A stretch of DNA of 64,000 bases from positions 29,963-93,962 of the forward strand of contig NZ_AQOR01000014.1 of NCBI RefSeq assembly GCF_009846755.1, read 5' to 3'. The position numbers and the translations under genes are program-made. The notes beneath the pieces were generated by a model. It was not told the origin of the DNA. It searched no databases and saw only the letters and a program-made list of their open reading frames with translations. Below are positions 35,600 through 44,332 of this stretch, in pieces. The stretch's first letter is position 1. Each line of letters starts with the position of its first letter. This DNA is from Alcanivorax sp. S71-1-4 (GTDB taxonomy: Bacteria; Pseudomonadota; Gammaproteobacteria; Pseudomonadales; Alcanivoracaceae).

Positions 35600-36472
35600 T
35601 CATTCCCCTTCGGCATCCCGCAATGCGCCGCGCTCCAGCGCCTTCAGTGCCGGCCCGGTATCCGGGCGGCTGCGTTCGTTATCACACTGCGCCAGCAGGA
35701 TCAGATCGCCGTCTGCATCGGTCACCATCAGCGTCGGGTGCAGCACATCACGGCCCCACAACCCGCGCAGTAACCACGGCATACCGCCCTCCCGTACCAG
35801 GCCAAGACGGCGTGCGAAGGCCAGGCCGGGGTCCTGACACAGCCGCACACTCTGCAACGCGGCACCACGACACAATGCCTCGGTACGTGGCAGCGGTTGC
35901 GGGCTGACCAGCACCAGTTGCATGCCCCGCCCGGCCAGCTGCGGCGCCAACGCCAGCAGTTCGCGCACCTGGCCGCAGCACAACGGCGACCAGTTGCCCC
36001 GGAAAAAGAGCCAGAGCGTCGGGGCCGCTATCGCCTGGGCATCAAGGCCGTCGACACAGTCTGCGACACGCAGCGTACCCGCCGGCAACCGCATGCCACG
36101 CTGGATATTCGCCTCCGGGGGTGGGCGGTGGCTGTACCAGAGCAGGTAGAACAGGAACCCGGCCAGCCCGGCGGCCGCGCTGGCCAGCGGGCGCCAGTCC
36201 GGGTTGTCGTCCACCAGGGTGCCGAATACCGCCAGTCCGGTGCCCAGCCACACCACCAGTGTCACGCCGGGCAGATGCGCGGCCACCCTCGGCGGGCGCC
36301 GCCAGTACAGGCCCAGCAGCCACAACGGCAATGCGGCGCAGGCCAGCGCGGCACCGAGCCAGCTCCAGCACAACATCGGCCAGTGCGCCAGGCACTGCCA
36401 CAGCACCCAGATCGCCAGGACGCTGGTCAGCAGCAGATATAACGAGACAAAAACAGCTTTGAGACGCTCCAT
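35600..36472 (-). CDS. Membrane-anchored redoxin-like (AhpC/TSA) protein
   Basis: A 290-residue protein with about four membrane helices in residues 1-118 (VFVSLYLLLTSVLAIWVLWQ; WLGAALACAALPLWLLGLYW; VTLVVWLGTGLAVFGTLV; AAAGLAGFLFYLLWY) followed by a thioredoxin-fold domain. The active-site region is FFRGNWSPLCCGQVRELLAL, where related AhpC/TSA proteins usually read GNWCPLC. The first Cys is thus Ser here, while Cys-Cys follows. A role in thiol redox chemistry is likely but peroxidase activity by the usual mechanism is doubtful. It is convergent with the DAHP synthase gene. Confidence 0.7.
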   Translation of the reverse strand: MERLKAVFVSLYLLLTSVLAIWVLWQCLAHWPMLCWSWLGAALACAALPLWLLGLYWRRPPRVAAHLPGVTLVVWLGTGLAVFGTLVDDNPDWRPLASAAAGLAGFLFYLLWYSHRPPPEANIQRGMRLPAGTLRVADCVDGLDAQAIAAPTLWLFFRGNWSPLCCGQVRELLALAPQLAGRGMQLVLVSPQPLPRTEALCRGAALQSVRLCQDPGLAFARRLGLVREGGMPWLLRGLWGRDVLHPTLMVTDADGDLILLAQCDNERSRPDTGPALKALERGALRDAEGE

Positions 36473-36576
36473 CGTCTGTTCGGTACTCCCCTTTAATAAT
36501 CAGCCATTCAACAATCAGCCACCAAACAGCCAGCCATCAAGCCGCCGGCCATCTGTTCCCCGTTTACGCGGTCACC

Positions 36577-37581
36577 TCAGCGCTGGCGACCGCGGATCAC
36601 TTGTGCACTGGCGCGCCAGTGCACTTCCCCACCCGCCGCGGCTACACGCTCGCGGACGAAAGCACCGATCTCCCGCACCGCCAGCGACGCTTCCGGTACC
36701 CAGCCGGCCAGCGCCTGGAATACATGCGGCATGTTTTCCCAGACCTGATATTCGCACGCCACACGGCATTCGCGTGCCTGTTGCACGATACGCTCTGCGT
36801 CACTGCGCAGCACTTCGGTACTGCCCGCCTGAACCAGCAGCGGCGGCAGGCCGGTCAGGTCTGCCCAGGCCGGCGAGATCAGCGGTGAGGCCGGGTCGCT
36901 GCCACGGCTATAGGCCGCCGCCGCAAAGCGCAGCGTGCGCTCAGGAATCAGGGGATCGGCGCTGGCGTTGTCCCGCACGCTCTGCCCGCTCACGGTGAGG
37001 TCCGTCCACGGGCTGATCAGTACGGCTGCCGCCGGCAGCGGCACACCCATTTCACGCAACCGGATCATTGCCACCAGCGCCAGATTGCCACCGGCAGAAT
37101 CCCCCGCGATGACCAGATTCTCCGGCCGGTACCCCTGTGCAAGCAAACCCTGGTATGCGCGCACGGTATCTTCCAGCGGGGCCGGATACGGCCACTTGGG
37201 CGGCTGCCGGTAGTCCAGCGCCAGCACCCGCGCCCGGCAGGCCCGGCTCAGGCGCCAGGTCAGTGCCCGGTGCGAACGTGGTGAGCCGAAGAAATACGCC
37301 CCGCCATGCAGGTACAGCAGCACCCTGCCGGACACCAGTTCACGCCCGGTCATCAGCCATTCGCCGGGCACGCCGCCGGGCTGCGCCGGTGCAATATGCA
37401 CATCCGGGTGCACCGGCAACGCGAGCGTGACGGTATCGAAACCAAGCTGGGAAAAGCGCATTACACGCGGTGTCAGCGGCACGCGGGCAATCACCGGTTT
37501 CACCAGGTGCCGCATGAGACGGTTGGCCAGGCGCCCCTGCCAGCTGATCGCGGGGCGCAGCGAATCATTATTGTTATGCAT
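36577..37581 (-). CDS. Alpha/beta hydrolase, HSL-type esterase/lipase
   Basis: A 334-residue esterase of the hormone-sensitive lipase group: YLHGGAYFFGSPRSHR gives the HGG oxyanion hole, VIAGDSAGGNLALVAM the nucleophile Ser (near residue 160), DPLIPE the Asp region, and ENMPHVFQALAGWVPEA the His. The N-terminal cap region is ~80 residues long. No signal peptide is present, so it acts in the cytoplasm on short-chain acyl esters. ATG 37581 has AGGA at suitable spacing; an in-frame ATG at 37590 has AGGA directly adjacent and is less likely. Confidence 0.9.
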   Translation of the reverse strand: MHNNNDSLRPAISWQGRLANRLMRHLVKPVIARVPLTPRVMRFSQLGFDTVTLALPVHPDVHIAPAQPGGVPGEWLMTGRELVSGRVLLYLHGGAYFFGSPRSHRALTWRLSRACRARVLALDYRQPPKWPYPAPLEDTVRAYQGLLAQGYRPENLVIAGDSAGGNLALVAMIRLREMGVPLPAAAVLISPWTDLTVSGQSVRDNASADPLIPERTLRFAAAAYSRGSDPASPLISPAWADLTGLPPLLVQAGSTEVLRSDAERIVQQARECRVACEYQVWENMPHVFQALAGWVPEASLAVREIGAFVRERVAAAGGEVHWRASAQVIRGRQR

Positions 37582-37617
37582 CCTGCCCATTCCTGGCGAA
37601 GATGAAGCGTGACGTGA

Positions 37618-38184
37618 TTACAGCCGGCCGATCAGAAAACGCTCGCCGTCGCTTTCGGTGGCCAGCCAGGATTCTCCCTCATGGTGCACCGGCGCCGCCT
37701 GTTCCACCAGTTGATAAAACACGTTGCGGCTGAGCAAGGCTTCCAGGTTGTCACGCACCCGCAGGTAGGGCGCCGGCTCCCCGGTCTGCGGGTCGGTTTC
37801 AACGCGCAGGGGGTGGCGCGGCCCGGCGACGACGGTGCTGCCGACCTGCGTGGTGAACACCAGTTTCTGCCGGCCCTCGTCCTGCACCACTTCCAGACTG
37901 ACGGCCACAAACGGGGCGTCATCCACCTGGATACGCAGTTTTTCCACTGGCGTGACAAGGAAATAGTCATCCCCCTCGCGGCGGATGATGGTTGAGAAGA
38001 GGCGCACCATGGGGGCACGGTTGATAGGTGTACCCAGGTAGTACCAGCGCCCGTCGCGGGCGATGCGCATGTCGATGTCGGCCTGATAATCCGGCTGCCA
38101 GCGGTGCACCGGCGGCAGCCCCTGCTCGTCCTTTTCGGCTTTCTGCAGGAGTGCCAGGATGTCGTCCGGCTTGCGCGTCGTCAC
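37618..38184 (-). CDS. DUF1285 family protein
   Basis: A 188-residue protein of the DUF1285 family: HRWQPDYQADIDMRIARDGR, WYYLGTPINRAPMVRLFSTI, and YFLVTPVEKLRIQVDDAPFV are characteristic. The family has a two-domain beta fold of unknown function and is common in proteobacteria. It overlaps the stop of the upstream TetR-family regulator by four bases (ATGA), so the two are cotranslated. Confidence 0.88.
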   Translation of the reverse strand: MTTRKPDDILALLQKAEKDEQGLPPVHRWQPDYQADIDMRIARDGRWYYLGTPINRAPMVRLFSTIIRREGDDYFLVTPVEKLRIQVDDAPFVAVSLEVVQDEGRQKLVFTTQVGSTVVAGPRHPLRVETDPQTGEPAPYLRVRDNLEALLSRNVFYQLVEQAAPVHHEGESWLATESDGERFLIGRL

Positions 38185-38813
38185 TTGCCGCGCTGGCCCT
38201 TGTTGCCCATGCGGATACCGATGCTGACGAGGAAATCCAGGAAGTCGCTCTTGTCGTCGATGAACTTCTGGTAGAACGGCGATTCCATCAGCGCCACTCC
38301 GCCGTGCACCAGCGCCCAGGCCGCGGCAATGTGGTAGGAAGCCGGCACATTCTCCAGTGTGCCGTCGTCCATGCGCGCTTCGATGGTGCGCACGAGATTG
38401 TCCAGATTGGCAGAGCGGATGGCGTGCAGCTTTTCGACCAGCTCGGGCACGGCATGGTCCTTGATGACCTTGTTCTCCAGCCGGTCGAACAATTGATAAC
38501 GGCGCGGATCGCTGATGCGGAAGCGGAAATACTCGCGCGGCAGGCTCTCTTTGTCGCCGGAGCTGGTGATCTGCCGGAACATCTCGGCGAGATCTTCCTC
38601 GTAACGGATCATCAGCAGCAGGTAGATTTCGTTCTTGGTTTCGAAGTGTTTGTAGATAGTGCCTTTGCCGATGCCCACGCGGTCGGCGATCATTTCCACC
38701 GTCACGCGGTCTTCCCCCTGTTCGAGGAACAACGCCAGCGCGGCATCCAGGATTTCCCGTTCACGTTGACGGAATTCCTGCGCCTTGCGTGCTGCTTTCT
38801 CCAGGTCACCCAT
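38181..38813 (-). CDS. TetR-family transcriptional regulator
   Basis: A 210-residue regulator. The N-terminal DNA-binding domain is REREILDAALALFLEQGEDR then VTVEMIADRVGIGKGTIYKH, FETKNEIYLLL; the C-terminal ligand/dimer domain includes FDRLENKVIKDHAVPELVEK. The ATG at 38813 has AGGAGAG ten bases upstream; the frame stays open for another 180 codons upstream but that stretch has no protein-like character. It is probably autoregulatory and cotranscribed with DUF1285. The ligand is unknown. Confidence 0.9.
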   Translation of the reverse strand: MGDLEKAARKAQEFRQREREILDAALALFLEQGEDRVTVEMIADRVGIGKGTIYKHFETKNEIYLLLMIRYEEDLAEMFRQITSSGDKESLPREYFRFRISDPRRYQLFDRLENKVIKDHAVPELVEKLHAIRSANLDNLVRTIEARMDDGTLENVPASYHIAAAWALVHGGVALMESPFYQKFIDDKSDFLDFLVSIGIRMGNKGQRGK

Positions 38814-39122
38814 CTGCACTGCTCTCCTGAATTGACACACCGCCCGGCTGAAGCCCCACTGCGGGCGTGGCACTGGCCAGGCATGCTGCTCCAACATTAA
38901 CGGCAGGCAGCGGACACCGACAAGCGCCACGGGGCAGACTGCGATGCTGGCCCGGCGCGCAAAAAGAGCGCGCAAAGAGCCTGCGACAAGCCACGGAAGT
39001 CTAGCCCACTGCCCGCCACCGGGCAAAAGCACTACCATGACGGGACACTGACCAAGGCTACCGATCAGAACAGGCCCGGCGCGATGATACGCCAACCGTC
39101 CCGAATGGCAACGAGGCACAGC
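38814..39122. other. Divergent intergenic region, TetR gene / aminotransferase gene
   Basis: About 309 bases between divergent starts. I found no convincing palindromic operator or sigma-70 promoter. The region is GC-rich with spurious open frames. Promoters for both neighbours must lie here. Confidence 0.5.
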
Positions 39123-40289
39123 ATGGCATCCCGTTCCTCCCTCCCCTTGTCCCAGGTCCTGCCGGCACCGGCTGCGGAGATCGCCGCAGAATTTCCGCTG
39201 GCAGCGGACCTCTGCTACCTCAACCACGCCGCCGTGGCACCGTGGCCCGGACGCACGCTGGAGGCCATCACCGCCTTCGCGCAGGAAAACGTCACCCGTG
39301 GCGCTGCGGATTATCCACGCTGGCATGCCATGGAAGCGCGTTTGCGTGCGCAACTGTGCACCCTGATCAACGCGCCCTCCACAGACGACATTGCGCTGCT
39401 GAAGAACACCTCCGAGGGGCTGTCGCTGATCGCCGCCGGCCTGCCCTGGCAGGCCGGGGACAGGATCGTGACCAGCGATCAGGAATTTCCCTCCAACCGC
39501 ATTCCCTGGCAGGCATTACGCCCGCGCGGTGTCGACACCCTGTGCGTGGACATCAGCGGGGACGATCCGGAAGGTGCCCTGATCGCAGCGCTGACGCCCC
39601 GCACCCGTCTGCTGTCGATCAGTTCGGTGCAGTACGGCACCGGCCTGCGCATGGACCTGCCACGGCTGGGCGACGCCTGCCGGGCCAACGGCACGCTGTT
39701 CTGCGTCGACGCCATCCAGAGCCTGGGCGCCCTGCCGTTTGACGTGCAGGCCTGCGGCGCGGATTTCGTTGTCGCCGATGGCCACAAATGGATGCTCGGG
39801 CCTGAGGGGCTGGCACTGTTCTACTGCCGCGACAGCGTGCGCGAGCAGCTCGCGCTGACGCAGTATGGCTGGCACATGATCGAAGACGCCGGCAACTACG
39901 ACCGCGACGACTGGACACCGGCACAGAGCGCCCGGCGCTTTGAATGCGGCAGCCCGAACATGCTCGCCACCCACGCGCTGTCGGCCAGCCTGTCGCTGTT
40001 GCTGGAAGTGGGCATGGAACAGGTCAGCGAGGCACTGCTGGCGCGGACCGACTATATCGACCGGCAACTGCGCGCCAGCGGCCGTGGCACCGTGCTCAGC
40101 CCGGCCGACGCCGGCCGCCGCGCCGGCATCGTCACCTGGCGCCCGGATGAGCCACTGGAGGTCTGTTTCGAGCGTCTGCGGGCCGCTGGCGTAGTGTGCG
40201 CCAAGCGCGGCGGCGGCATTCGGCTGTCACCGCACTTCTACACTGACCAATCAGTCATCGACCGTGCCCTGGGATTGCTGCTAGCATAG
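39123..40289 (+). CDS. Class V aminotransferase (cysteine desulfurase-like, PLP)
   Basis: A 388-residue PLP enzyme of the class V fold. YLNHAAVAPWPGRTLEAITA is the N-terminal substrate region, LLKNTSEGLSLIAAGLPWQA and VTSDQEFPSNRIPWQALRPR are cofactor-side loops, and VVADGHKWMLGPEGLALFYC holds the PLP Lys. It resembles isopenicillin N epimerase/selenocysteine-lyase-like proteins rather than IscS, and no cysteine active-site loop is clear, so the reaction is unassigned. ATG 39123 with GAGG upstream is preferred over ATGs at 39084 and 39105. The next gene follows after six bases. Confidence 0.82.
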   Translation: MASRSSLPLSQVLPAPAAEIAAEFPLAADLCYLNHAAVAPWPGRTLEAITAFAQENVTRGAADYPRWHAMEARLRAQLCTLINAPSTDDIALLKNTSEGLSLIAAGLPWQAGDRIVTSDQEFPSNRIPWQALRPRGVDTLCVDISGDDPEGALIAALTPRTRLLSISSVQYGTGLRMDLPRLGDACRANGTLFCVDAIQSLGALPFDVQACGADFVVADGHKWMLGPEGLALFYCRDSVREQLALTQYGWHMIEDAGNYDRDDWTPAQSARRFECGSPNMLATHALSASLSLLLEVGMEQVSEALLARTDYIDRQLRASGRGTVLSPADAGRRAGIVTWRPDEPLEVCFERLRAAGVVCAKRGGGIRLSPHFYTDQSVIDRALGLLLA

Positions 40290-40295
40290 CCGGCC

Positions 40296-41156
40296 ATGAG
40301 TACAGACCCCGATTTTTCTGATACCGCAGACTGGCCGACCCTGGCGGGCTGGCTGGAATCCGAGCAGCCCGGCGCCACCCCTCGCCTGTCCGATTTCGAG
40401 CGGGTGCGGCAATTGCTGCGCCCCTGCGATGTGTTGCTGGTGGACGGCCGCACACGGCTGGATGAGCGCGTGCGTGGTATCACCACCAGCCGCTGGTCGC
40501 AGGCGGTGCTCTATCTGGGACGTCTGCATGAAATCCGTGACGCGGCGCTACGCGCCACCATCACCGAATATTTCGCCTGTGAACCGGATACGCAGCTGAT
40601 CCTGCGCGCCATACCGTCGCGCGGGCTGTGCCTGGATGCGCTGTCGGAATTGCAGGAAGAACACCTGCGCATCTGCCGCCCGCGCGGCATGCGCGGCGAC
40701 GATGCACAGACCGTGATCCGCTACGCCATCAGCCGCCTTGGCGTCGTGCCGCCGCTGACACTCAGGGAAGGCTTGCGCCTGCTGCTGCCCTGGGGGCTGG
40801 TGCCGCGCCGCTGGCGTACCGGGCTGTTCGCGCGGCTGGCCGGCCGCACGCTGCGCATGCTCACCGGCAGCGCTGTTGGCGAGGCCTTCTCGTTCATCCA
40901 GTTTCCGGTACTGCCGCTGGTCAAGCGGACCGAGACCGATATCAGCCGGCTGTACCGCCGCCATCCACGTATTTTCTATCCGGCGGATTTCGATCACTCA
41001 CCCTACTTCGATATCGTCAAATACCCGTTCGTGGACCATAACGACGACCGCCGCATCCGGCTGCTGCCCTGGAAAGGCAGCCTCGGTGCGCTCGACGAAG
41101 CCGCCCCGCGCCAGAACGAAACGGCCCGGGAAGCCCGGGCCGATCGGGAAGCCTGA
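40296..41156 (+). CDS. YebB/YiiX-like NlpC/P60 superfamily protein, probably catalytically inactive
   Basis: A 286-residue protein resembling the permuted NlpC/P60 lipo-like proteins of pseudomonads. Matching segments are RPCDVLLVDGRTRLDERVRG, SRWSQAVLYLGRLHEIRD, EEHLRICRPRGM, LPWGLVPRRWRTGLF and HPRIFYPADFDHSPYFDIVK. In relatives the first motif reads WSHAALYVG and a Cys-Ser-Ser segment precedes the EAF motif. Here the His is Gln (WSQAVLY) and the Cys position is Thr (LTGSAVGEAF), so both expected catalytic residues appear lost. It is six bases downstream of the aminotransferase gene and likely cotranscribed. Confidence 0.75.
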   Translation: MSTDPDFSDTADWPTLAGWLESEQPGATPRLSDFERVRQLLRPCDVLLVDGRTRLDERVRGITTSRWSQAVLYLGRLHEIRDAALRATITEYFACEPDTQLILRAIPSRGLCLDALSELQEEHLRICRPRGMRGDDAQTVIRYAISRLGVVPPLTLREGLRLLLPWGLVPRRWRTGLFARLAGRTLRMLTGSAVGEAFSFIQFPVLPLVKRTETDISRLYRRHPRIFYPADFDHSPYFDIVKYPFVDHNDDRRIRLLPWKGSLGALDEAAPRQNETAREARADREA

Positions 41157-41164
41157 CACCTCAA

Positions 41165-42796
41165 TCAATGCCGGCGCTGACGCAGTAATCGCAACAGTGC
41201 CAGCGCCGGCAACGCCAGCCATCCCAGGCTGCCGCCACCACTGCGGGCAGACGCCAGCAGGCCAGACGCAGGCATCGAGCGCTCTGCATCACTGAGCGGG
41301 TAGCTGCCATTGCGTGCCGCCAGTTCAAAACGCAACTCGCCCTCGCCACTGCCCACTTCAATATCCAGCGGCAGGTTGCGTGCTTCTTCCGGGCGCAGCG
41401 TGCCGAGGTCGCAGACCACCGGCACCCCGTTCACACAGCCTGCGGCCTCCAGGTTCGCAATGCGCGTGCCGCCTGGCAGGAACACTCGCAACTGCGCGCC
41501 TTCAGCCGCCACATGCGGCGCGTCGTTGGCCAGTTGCACTGTCACGCGGGCACGACGATCGGCGAGCACTTCGCGCAGCAGGTGCAGGCTCAGGTCCGGT
41601 TTTTCAGAGAAACGCAGGCCAATCACATCATTGGCGCGCTGGCGATAATTGTGCTGGCTGGCGATCGGCGTCACTTCCAGCTCGACATCGGCATCCGTCT
41701 GGCCGCTATAGCTGATCTCGAAGCGGCGCGGGTTTGCCTGCTGCCCCACCGACAGCACGGTCTGCGAACGGCAGTCAGTGATGCCGCCTCGCTGGGTGCA
41801 GGTCAGGCCGTCCAGGCTGCGTACCGACACCGGGGCATCCGAACGCAGACGCCAGCCCACCGCCGAGGCCTGTGTCAGTGCACTCTCATTGCTGATCGCA
41901 CTGGTGACCACGCGTGTCGTGAAACGGCTGCCGGAGGTGTTGTCAGAACGGCTGCTGGATGCCAGGTCTACCAGTTGCCCGGTCGCGGTCTGTTCCATCC
42001 ACCCGGAGAAGGACGCTGCCGAAGTGTAGACGCCCGGCACACCGGGGCTGCCACACTCCTGGGCGCCATAGCTGGTGATGCCCCCCAGCCAATGGGTACC
42101 GTCATGTTCGAGCACCAGCGGGCCGCCGCTGTCGCCGGTGCAGGTATCCACCGCCCCCGCACCGCCGGCACAGATCTGGCTGCCGGTCACACTGCGCCAG
42201 GTGCTGCGGCACTGTTTGCCCGGCACATAGCCCAGCGAGACTTCGTGCAGCAGCCGTGCACCGCTGGCCGGGTCGTTGGCGCGGGTGCGCCCCCAGCCCA
42301 GTGCCGTGAACAGCGCGTTGCGACCCACCGCACCGAGGTAATCGAGTTGCGCGGCACCCGCCACGTTCACCGGCGCCACTGTGGCCGGGCTGGCCAGTTG
42401 CAGCAGCGCAATGTCGTTATGCAGACCGTCGCGGTTGTAGTTCGGATGGGTGCGCACGGCGGCGACGCGCAGATGCTCCCCGCCACTGCCGTCGCGGTGG
42501 GCACTGCCCACAACCACCAGCAGGTTGTCTGGCAGCGTACGCTGCCCCTGGCTGTTGATGACACAGTGCGCCGCTGTCAGCACCCAGCGCGGTGCGATCA
42601 GCGTACCCCCACAGATCAGGGACTTGCGGGTGCTTTCAGGACCGGGCACATAGTTCACCGCGGCCATCCAGGGCCACTTGTTGCCTTGCTCGATTTCCGT
42701 TCCGCCGATGACTCGTGCTTCGACCTCGCCCCCCGCCACCCCCTGGCTGGTCAGGCACAAAGCCATGACCAGGCCAAAGCCCAGCAAGCGAAACAT
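41165..42796 (-). CDS. Trypsin-like serine protease with GlyGly-CTERM sorting tail
   Basis: A 543-residue secreted protease. A signal peptide (FGLVMALCLTSQGVAGG) is followed by the activation site R-VIGGTEIEQG. The S1 triad is in TAAHC, NDIALLQL and TCTGDSGGPLV; the Asp at VDTCTGDSGG is the 189 position, predicting cleavage after Arg/Lys. A ~250-residue C-terminal region of unknown beta-rich domains ends with SGGGSLGWLALPALALLRLL and RQRRH. That is a GlyGly-CTERM signal, processed by rhombosortase in type II secretion hosts. The rhombosortase gene is not in the window. Confidence 0.9.
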   Translation of the reverse strand: MFRLLGFGLVMALCLTSQGVAGGEVEARVIGGTEIEQGNKWPWMAAVNYVPGPESTRKSLICGGTLIAPRWVLTAAHCVINSQGQRTLPDNLLVVVGSAHRDGSGGEHLRVAAVRTHPNYNRDGLHNDIALLQLASPATVAPVNVAGAAQLDYLGAVGRNALFTALGWGRTRANDPASGARLLHEVSLGYVPGKQCRSTWRSVTGSQICAGGAGAVDTCTGDSGGPLVLEHDGTHWLGGITSYGAQECGSPGVPGVYTSAASFSGWMEQTATGQLVDLASSSRSDNTSGSRFTTRVVTSAISNESALTQASAVGWRLRSDAPVSVRSLDGLTCTQRGGITDCRSQTVLSVGQQANPRRFEISYSGQTDADVELEVTPIASQHNYRQRANDVIGLRFSEKPDLSLHLLREVLADRRARVTVQLANDAPHVAAEGAQLRVFLPGGTRIANLEAAGCVNGVPVVCDLGTLRPEEARNLPLDIEVGSGEGELRFELAARNGSYPLSDAERSMPASGLLASARSGGGSLGWLALPALALLRLLRQRRH

Positions 42797-42985
42797 AGCA
42801 CTTTATTCCTAGATTTATGATTTTTGTAATCGGTAATCTGGCGGAGAACTTGAGGGGCGTACAGGCCGAAAAGGCTGTTCTGTGATGGGTGGCTCGCTTT
42901 CACGCGGCCAGGGAAAAAAACTTGCGAAAGAGGTCTCAGGGAACAGCCGGTCTGCTTCACAGCACACCGCCTGCCCGCTCAGGTG

Positions 42986-44332
42986 TCAGTCAGTTTCCGG
43001 TTCGTCGTCGTCTTCATCGCTGTCTTGTGGTGCTGGCAGTGCCCGTCGCGCTTTCGCCCCCAGGTCTCGCAATTGATGCGCCTGGCGCAGCAGGTTGCCA
43101 CGGCCGTCGGACAGCCGCTTGTAGCTGGTTTCCCAGGCATCGTGGGCCTTGCTGATGCGGTCGCCCACCTCGCGCAGGGATTCTTCCAGCAGGGAAATCT
43201 GGTCGCAGATGCGGCCGGCGCGGTCAGCAATCGTGATCGCGTTGCGGTTCTGGTATTCGTAGCGCCAGATGTTGTTGATGGTGCGCAGGGTGACCAGCAG
43301 CGTGGTCGGGCTGACCAGCACGATGTTGCGGTTGTAGGCGTCGTTGTACAGCGTCGGCTCGTGTTCCATGGCAATCAGGAACGCCGCCTCGATGGGGATG
43401 AACAGCAGCACGAAATCCAGCGTGCGCACGCCGCTGAGGCCCTCGTAGTTTTTCCGGTTCAGCCCGCGAATATGGTTGCGCAGGGACTGGATGTGTTCGT
43501 CCAGTGCCAGGCGCCGCACGTCATCGTTTTCTTCGCTGCAGAAGCGTTCATAGGCCAGCAGCGACACCTTGCTGTCGATGATCACGTCCTTGTCGTCCGG
43601 CAGGTGCACGATCACGTCCGGCTGGCGCCGCTCGCCTTCGTCGCCGGTCAAGGATACCTGGGTATCGTATTCGCGCCCGCGCACCAGACCGGATTCTTCC
43701 AGGATGCGCTCCAGAATCATCTCGCCCCAGTTGCCCTGGGTCTTGGTCTGGCCTTTCAGTGCATTGGTCAGGTTGCGCGCGTCCTCATGCATCTGTTGAT
43801 GCAGGGCATGCAGGCCGCGAATCTGTTCGGTCAGTGTCGCCTGCTGGCGGGCATCCTCGCCGTGGATCATGTCGACACGGCGGCGGAAATCCGCAATCTG
43901 CTCGCGGAACGGTTTCAGCAGGTCATCCAGCCCGGTGCGGTTCTGTTCCTGCAACTGCTGGCTGCGGGTTTCAAAAATCCGCGCGGAAAGCTGCTCGAAT
44001 TCCTGTCGCAACTGCTCGCGGCTCTGTTCCACCCAGGCGATTTTTTCCTGTTGCGACTGTTGCCGCTCTTCCAGCCGGGCCAGTTGCGCCTGCAATTCCG
44101 CCACCCTGCCCTGCGCCTGCTGCAACGCCTGCTGCGCGGCACTGGTTTGCGTGGCCTGTTCGGCCACACGTTGCTCGCCGGCCTGTTGTTGCGCCTGGGC
44201 GGCGGCCAGGGCCTGTTGCAGCGACTGCACCTGCGACGTGGCGCCGCGTGAACGCCAGAACATCAGCGCAACGCCGAGCAACAGCCCCAGCAAGGCCGCG
44301 AGGGCGCCAATCAATAACGTGCTGTCGGTCAT
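42986..44332 (-). CDS. rmuC: DNA recombination protein RmuC
   Basis: A 448-residue RmuC. One N-terminal membrane helix (LLIGALAALLGLLLGVALMF) is followed by a long Gln/Ala/Glu coiled coil (~35-145) and the conserved RmuC nuclease-like domain (~170-420): GNWGEMILERILEESGLVRG, PDVIVHLPDDKDVIIDSKVS, FVLLFIPIEAAFLIAMEHEP, VSPTTLLVTLRTINNIWRYE. The PD-(D/E)xK-like core is DVIIDSKVS. RmuC limits DNA inversion and has been linked to anti-phage activity. It overlaps the upstream tatD stop by four bases. Confidence 0.94.
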   Translation of the reverse strand: MTDSTLLIGALAALLGLLLGVALMFWRSRGATSQVQSLQQALAAAQAQQQAGEQRVAEQATQTSAAQQALQQAQGRVAELQAQLARLEERQQSQQEKIAWVEQSREQLRQEFEQLSARIFETRSQQLQEQNRTGLDDLLKPFREQIADFRRRVDMIHGEDARQQATLTEQIRGLHALHQQMHEDARNLTNALKGQTKTQGNWGEMILERILEESGLVRGREYDTQVSLTGDEGERRQPDVIVHLPDDKDVIIDSKVSLLAYERFCSEENDDVRRLALDEHIQSLRNHIRGLNRKNYEGLSGVRTLDFVLLFIPIEAAFLIAMEHEPTLYNDAYNRNIVLVSPTTLLVTLRTINNIWRYEYQNRNAITIADRAGRICDQISLLEESLREVGDRISKAHDAWETSYKRLSDGRGNLLRQAHQLRDLGAKARRALPAPQDSDEDDDEPETD

